Positions 56,327 through 60,000 of a DNA stretch of 60,000 nucleotides are shown one piece after another. Source of the stretch: Pseudoalteromonas piscicida (GTDB taxonomy: Bacteria > Pseudomonadota > Gammaproteobacteria > Enterobacterales > Alteromonadaceae); the NCBI RefSeq assembly GCF_002208135.1, contig NZ_CP021646.1:355001-415000 (forward strand), in the 5' to 3' direction. A program made the position numbers and the translations under genes. The number at the start of each line of letters is the position of its first letter. Position 1 is the stretch's first letter. The notes under the pieces were generated by a model. The model worked only from the letters and a program-made list of their open reading frames with translations. It was not told the DNA's origin and ran no database searches.

Positions 56327-57421
56327 TCACTTTCTCACTAAGTAAACGCCAGATTCAATATGATGGGTATAGGGGAATTGATCGAAAATCGCCATACGTG
56401 CGATTTTATGTGTTTCACACAACAAGGCTAAATCACGTTCTAACGTTTCTGGATTACATGAGATATAAATAATATTGTCGTAGTTGCTGACTAGGCGACA
56501 GGTCAGTTCATCCATACCAGCACGAGGCGGATCGACAAGAATCGTTTGGCAATCATAGGATTGTAAATCGATACCATCTAATCGAGAAAACTTCTGCCCT
56601 TTCATGGCTTGTGTAAACTCTTCACTCGACATGCGAATAATATCTAAGTTCTCGACTTTGTTCGCTGCAATATTAAATTGAGCAGACTTTACCGATGATT
56701 TAGAGATCTCAGTGGCAAGTACTTTATTGAATGAGCCTGCCAACGCAATTGAAAAGTTACCGTTACCACAGTAAAGCTCAAGTAGATCGTTGCTTAGCGG
56801 TTCACTGATGGACTGCGCCCAAGCTAACATTTTTTGATTCACTTCCGCATTCGGTTGCGTAAAGCTGTTCTCAACCTGCTGATAAATATATTCTTTACCG
56901 TTAACGCTCAGTTTTTCAGTTACATAGTCGTTGCCAAATACAACTTTTTGTTTTCTAGCACGACCTATAAAATCAACTTTGTAGGTTTGCTGCAACTCGG
57001 TTCTTAATGTCTGCATGGCAGTTTGCCAAGCCTCATCTAATTGTTTGTGATAAAGCAAGCTGATCAGTACTTCACCGCTCAATGTGGTGAGATAGTCGAT
57101 CTGAAATAGTTTACGACGCAGTATTTCGTTGCCTTTCAGCTGATGGATCATCACCTGCATCATTTCATTGACTAGTGGCGCACCAGGATCAAAGCTATCA
57201 ACACGGATCTTTTCTTTTGTTTGTTGGTCAAACATGATGTGGAACAGATCTTCGCCGTCATGCCATACTCTAAATTCACAGCGTTGGCGGTAGTGGCGAG
57301 TCGCAGAGTCATACACTTCAAGTGCTGGTGCATTAAACTGTGCAAATTGTGTTGTGATACGCTCAGCTTTGTCTGCTAACTGTTGCTCGTATGCTGAATC
57401 ATCAATTTTTATTACTGCCAT
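56327..57421 (-). CDS. trmA: tRNA (uracil-5-)-methyltransferase TrmA
   Basis: TrmA makes 5-methyluridine at position 54 of tRNAs (and methylates tmRNA). The 364-residue protein has the SAM motif LLELYCGNGNFSIALA, the DPPRAGMDEL motif and the catalytic cysteine in YISCNPETLERDL. It lacks the TRAM domain and iron-sulfur cysteines of RlmD, so TrmA is the right subfamily. It converges with DUF523, with 10 bases between the stop codons. Confidence 0.95.
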   Translation of the reverse strand: MAVIKIDDSAYEQQLADKAERITTQFAQFNAPALEVYDSATRHYRQRCEFRVWHDGEDLFHIMFDQQTKEKIRVDSFDPGAPLVNEMMQVMIHQLKGNEILRRKLFQIDYLTTLSGEVLISLLYHKQLDEAWQTAMQTLRTELQQTYKVDFIGRARKQKVVFGNDYVTEKLSVNGKEYIYQQVENSFTQPNAEVNQKMLAWAQSISEPLSNDLLELYCGNGNFSIALAGSFNKVLATEISKSSVKSAQFNIAANKVENLDIIRMSSEEFTQAMKGQKFSRLDGIDLQSYDCQTILVDPPRAGMDELTCRLVSNYDNIIYISCNPETLERDLALLCETHKIARMAIFDQFPYTHHIESGVYLVRK

Positions 57422-57585
57422 GCTAAAACCATCTATGTTGAATTAAGAGGCGCTATTTTAGGGAGCGTTGCTAATTTGTCCAGTCTAGCATCACTGATGT
57501 GTCTGGTTTGCTGTTTTTTTAATCATTATACTTTAGCTTTGCGCAAATATGCCGATAATCTAACTAGTATATTGGAGGGCATACC

Positions 57586-58713
57586 ATGAAAATCGGGCAA
57601 TTAAATCAGTTGCTCAATCCAGCGATGCAGCATAAGCCTGGAAAGAGCAAAGGGATAGGACCAAATATCCAAATTAATTCAGACAGCTATGCGGGGAATA
57701 AATCTAAGCTAGCTGCTAAGATTCTTGATGATAAGCTTGCAGAAGCATTGGGGATTGAGAAGCCGACACAAGATAAAAAAGACAAGCCATTATTTGACTT
57801 TGAAGCAATAGTCAAAAATGTACTCGATTTTGTTCAGGGTGCAGTGAAGAAAGCCAAGGTCGATGGCAAAAGTGATGACGAATTGAAATCCATGCTAAAT
57901 GGGGCTCGTAAAGGTGTGCTTCAGGGGATTGATGAAGCCAGTGAAGAGTTAAAAGGTATGGGCGCTTTCAATTCTGACATCGAAGATGGTATTGAAAAAT
58001 CACGAGAAGGGATTTTTAAAGGTTTAGATGATTTCGAAAAAGAGCTGTTTGAAGAAAAATCGCCAAAGGCATTAGCGATCAGTGCCGCACAGTTTGCTAG
58101 CCTCTCTAATCAGGCTGAATATGCATTTACAACTGCTGAAGGGGATGAAGTCGTTATTTCATTCTCCGATGCGTATGCTCAGGGTACTGCTGCGAGTGTC
58201 GCGAAAAAAGGTAATGATTATGGCATGGCATATGGCACTAAGTCCTCTCACGAAGTCAGTTTCTCAATTAAGGTTAATGGTGAGTTGAACGAAGAGGAGC
58301 AGCAGGCAATTAACGATATGATGGAAGATATTCGTAACGTCAGTGACTCTTTTTTCGGTGGTGAATACGATGAAGCTTTCGATTTGGCAAAGTCGCTTAG
58401 TTTAAACTCAGATCAAATCACTAACTTCACGATGGATCTAAGACAAAGTAAAACGTCTGCTGCGATTGCTCAATATCAGCAAGGCAATCCAATGAAGGAG
58501 TTAGAGAAGGCATTTATGCCACTGAATAAGCAGTTAGCAGATATTCAAGAGCAAGCTAAGGGACTCAATGCCGATAATGAGTTGCCAAACCTACTTGCGT
58601 GGATGAATGAGGGTCAATCGAGACTAAATGAGTTTTTGGATTATGCTAGTAGCTTTTTCAGTAAACTGAATGAACTAAATAAAGAGCAAGTTGAGCAAAA
58701 ACAAACAAGCTAA
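57586..58713 (+). CDS. DUF5610-like protein, unknown function
   Basis: The 375-residue protein is acidic, has no signal peptide and no membrane helix. The first part (about 30-190, ILDDKLAEALGIEK ... GVLQGIDEASEELKGMGA) matches what I recall of DUF5610, a domain found in gammaproteobacterial proteins of unknown role. The centre (about 180-250, AEYAFTTAEGDEVVISFSDA) looks beta-rich, and the tail is helical and coiled (about 275-375). It resembles flagellar or surface-linked helper proteins in composition only. ATG 57586 follows tggaggg. It ends 29 bases before the hairpin at murI. Confidence 0.7.
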   Translation: MKIGQLNQLLNPAMQHKPGKSKGIGPNIQINSDSYAGNKSKLAAKILDDKLAEALGIEKPTQDKKDKPLFDFEAIVKNVLDFVQGAVKKAKVDGKSDDELKSMLNGARKGVLQGIDEASEELKGMGAFNSDIEDGIEKSREGIFKGLDDFEKELFEEKSPKALAISAAQFASLSNQAEYAFTTAEGDEVVISFSDAYAQGTAASVAKKGNDYGMAYGTKSSHEVSFSIKVNGELNEEEQQAINDMMEDIRNVSDSFFGGEYDEAFDLAKSLSLNSDQITNFTMDLRQSKTSAAIAQYQQGNPMKELEKAFMPLNKQLADIQEQAKGLNADNELPNLLAWMNEGQSRLNEFLDYASSFFSKLNELNKEQVEQKQTS

Positions 58714-58741
58714 GCCAGTTTATTTTCTCGAGGACTCATGG

Positions 58742-58779
58742 CAAACTTCATACTTCATTGATTTGAGGTATGAAGTTTG
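58742..58779 (+). promoter_or_regulatory. Hairpin trapping the murI start codon
   Basis: A 12-bp perfect inverted repeat, caaacttcatac (58742-58753) with gtatgaagtttg (58768-58779), surrounds a 14-base loop. The TTG start of murI (58777-58779) is the last codon of the 3' arm, and its Shine-Dalgarno GAGG (58765-58768) sits at the loop edge. When folded, the start codon would be paired. It may be a translation control element, or a terminator of the upstream gene. Confidence 0.6.
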
Positions 58780-59553
58780 TCGCATATTTTGGTTTTCGAT
58801 TCGGGGATCGGTGGCACCAGTGTGCTGTCGCACTTAAGGGCATGTTTGCAGGGGGTTTCATTTAGTTATGTTATGGACAACGCTTTTCTCCCATATGGCC
58901 TTCAGCCTCAAGAGCTAATCAAATCACGTATCAAGGGTCTCATTAGCTGGCAACAACAATGCTTGAGCAATGTTGATCTTATCGTTATTGCATGTAATAC
59001 CGCTTCAACATATGCATTGGAAGAAGCTAGAAAGCATACCCATATTCCAATCATAGGTGTGGTTCCCGCTGTTAAGCCTGCTGCGTTGAGTTCAAAGACT
59101 AAACACATCGCACTATTGGCAACTCCCGCAACGTCAAATAATGCTTATACTCATAAGCTCATCATGGATTTCACCTCTGGTTGTAAAGTTGAAACTCTGC
59201 ATTCAACAGAGCTAGTAAGAATTGCCGAGCACTTTTATTGGCATAACGAGCTGGATAAAGAGGCACTTTGCGCGGAAATAGCTCGGCTTAACATTCCTGC
59301 CACTGTTGATAGGCTAGTGTTGGGATGTACACATTTTCCTTTGATAGCTCACGATATTAAGAATTGCTTACAGCAGCATGTTGAGCTGGTTGAATCAGGC
59401 AAAGCAATAGCGAATCGCGCAGTGTCATTGTTGGGAAGTCAAATAGTAGTAGGGGAAAAGGTGCCGAGTGCATCGGAAGTGCATTTTTACGCAACGGCAC
59501 CAGTAATAGGTAGTAAAGAAGTAATCTCTATTATTAATTTAAATAAAGATTAA
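58777..59553 (+). CDS. murI: Glutamate racemase
   Basis: MurI makes D-glutamate for peptidoglycan. The 258-residue enzyme has the N-terminal VFDSGIGGTSVL with the aspartate and serine, the first catalytic cysteine in IACNTAST and the second in VLGCTHFPL. Translation probably starts at TTG 58777 behind TGAGG; no upstream ATG is in frame with family sequence. A rare start plus a start-trapping hairpin suggests low or controlled synthesis. Confidence 0.93.
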   Translation: MSHILVFDSGIGGTSVLSHLRACLQGVSFSYVMDNAFLPYGLQPQELIKSRIKGLISWQQQCLSNVDLIVIACNTASTYALEEARKHTHIPIIGVVPAVKPAALSSKTKHIALLATPATSNNAYTHKLIMDFTSGCKVETLHSTELVRIAEHFYWHNELDKEALCAEIARLNIPATVDRLVLGCTHFPLIAHDIKNCLQQHVELVESGKAIANRAVSLLGSQIVVGEKVPSASEVHFYATAPVIGSKEVISIINLNKD

Positions 59554-60000
59554 TTAAGCGGGTGAGTGATCAATCTCACCTTCCGGCTTTTGCTTTGCTT
59601 CTCTTACTTTTAATGTACGCTGTTGAAATTCACGTTCATTGAGTTGAGTAATGGCCTTTTCTGCATCTTGCTTCGACATCTCAACAAAACCAAAACCACG
59701 TCGTTTGCCTGTGTTTTTATCCTTAAGTAGACGAACTGAAAATACTTGCCCTTGCTCTTCGAAAAGTTCGCGGACAACATGTTCGTTGGCTCGATATGGC
59801 AGATTGCCTACATATAATGTAGTGGTTGATAAGTTTGGTTGTTTTTCTTGTTGTGTATCACTTTTTAAAAACTGGCTCATTACACCACCGATGACAATAC
59901 CTACGGCAAGCATAAGAGCAGCGTCGAGCTGAGTAGAGCTTAATGCAAGATCAACAATGAAAAAGCTCGCTACTGCAATAACCAAAGTGATCAAAATTAC
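59554..60000 (-). CDS. Membrane-anchored RRM RNA-binding protein (5' end cut by window)
   Basis: The reverse frame is open to the window end, and the first visible start is only a TTG at 59994, so the true start probably lies beyond 60000. The visible part has two hydrophobic segments (ITLVIAVASFFIVDLAL and AALMLAVGIVIGGVM), a short linker, and one RRM domain with RNP2 (LYVGNL) and RNP1 (KRRGFGFVEM). The tail is charged (KQKPEGEIDHSPA). Attachment of an RRM to the inner membrane would place bound mRNA there. Target RNAs are unknown. Confidence 0.85.
   Translation of the reverse strand, partial: VILITLVIAVASFFIVDLALSSTQLDAALMLAVGIVIGGVMSQFLKSDTQQEKQPNLSTTTLYVGNLPYRANEHVVRELFEEQGQVFSVRLLKDKNTGKRRGFGFVEMSKQDAEKAITQLNEREFQQRTLKVREAKQKPEGEIDHSPA

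Overview
The window reads as a chromosomal stretch of a marine gammaproteobacterium of the Alteromonadales, most like Pseudoalteromonas. This assignment is an inference from protein wording, an AT-leaning base composition, and gene neighbourhoods such as tex-greB-ompR-envZ, pckA-hslO-hslR-gspC..N and srkA-dsbA. No database search was possible. Almost everything is core genome. Accessory material is limited to two IS630-type transposase ends, one MITE-like intergenic element and a few hairpin repeats.

Layout. 1-1974: the 3' part of a 23S rRNA, the 5S rRNA and the rrn terminator. 1994-2530: intergenic repeats and IS630 debris. 2568-3245: lexA under a classical SOS operator. 3606-11687: a caa3-type cytochrome c oxidase and its assembly line (coxB, coxA, ctaG, coxC, surf1, a small membrane protein, heme A synthase, heme O synthase, a Sco copper chaperone), with an antisense DUF2909 membrane protein. 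11843-20325: a complete chemosensory operon (STAS, cheY, cheA, cheW, a triple-PAS receptor, cheR, cheD, cheB). The gene order and the receptor's C-terminal EWEEF tether resemble the Pseudomonas aeruginosa Che2 (F7-class) system. 20528-29246: a polysaccharide deacetylase, a MATE transporter, nfuA with a membrane-protein partner, a secreted M14 peptidase, comF, bioH, and a two-gene unit with a flagellar-rod-like tail peptide and a SprA-family metalloprotease-like protein. 29360-35450: a MITE-like element, tex, greB, ompR-envZ and an unknown GNAT-like gene. 35492-35686: a five-cysteine peptide that looks like a RiPP precursor. 35847-38916: pckA behind a double palindromic operator, then hslO and hslR. 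39193-50509: a full type II secretion operon gspC to gspN. 50657-60000: a UPF0149 protein, two small genes, ccoG, srkA with tandem dsbA paralogues, DUF523, trmA, a DUF5610-like protein, murI and a membrane-anchored RRM protein cut by the window end.

How the parts fit: the oxidase subunits are translationally coupled to the factors that insert CuA, CuB and heme A. The Che genes form one overlapping operon. The T2SS genes are nearly all coupled by short overlaps. DsbA oxidases and the T2SS serve the export and folding of extracellular enzymes, and the secreted peptidase and deacetylase are possible cargo.

One technical point affects the annotation. Three genes (ctaA, the MATE gene and DUF523) are broken by four separate -1 shifts. 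Each lies in a run of G and is repaired by adding one G. Homopolymer under-calling is the simplest explanation, although two 6-G runs elsewhere are intact. The best candidates for something new are the orphan five-cysteine peptide, the 17-bp double operator upstream of pckA, the 12-bp hairpin that traps the murI start codon, and the triple-PAS receptor.
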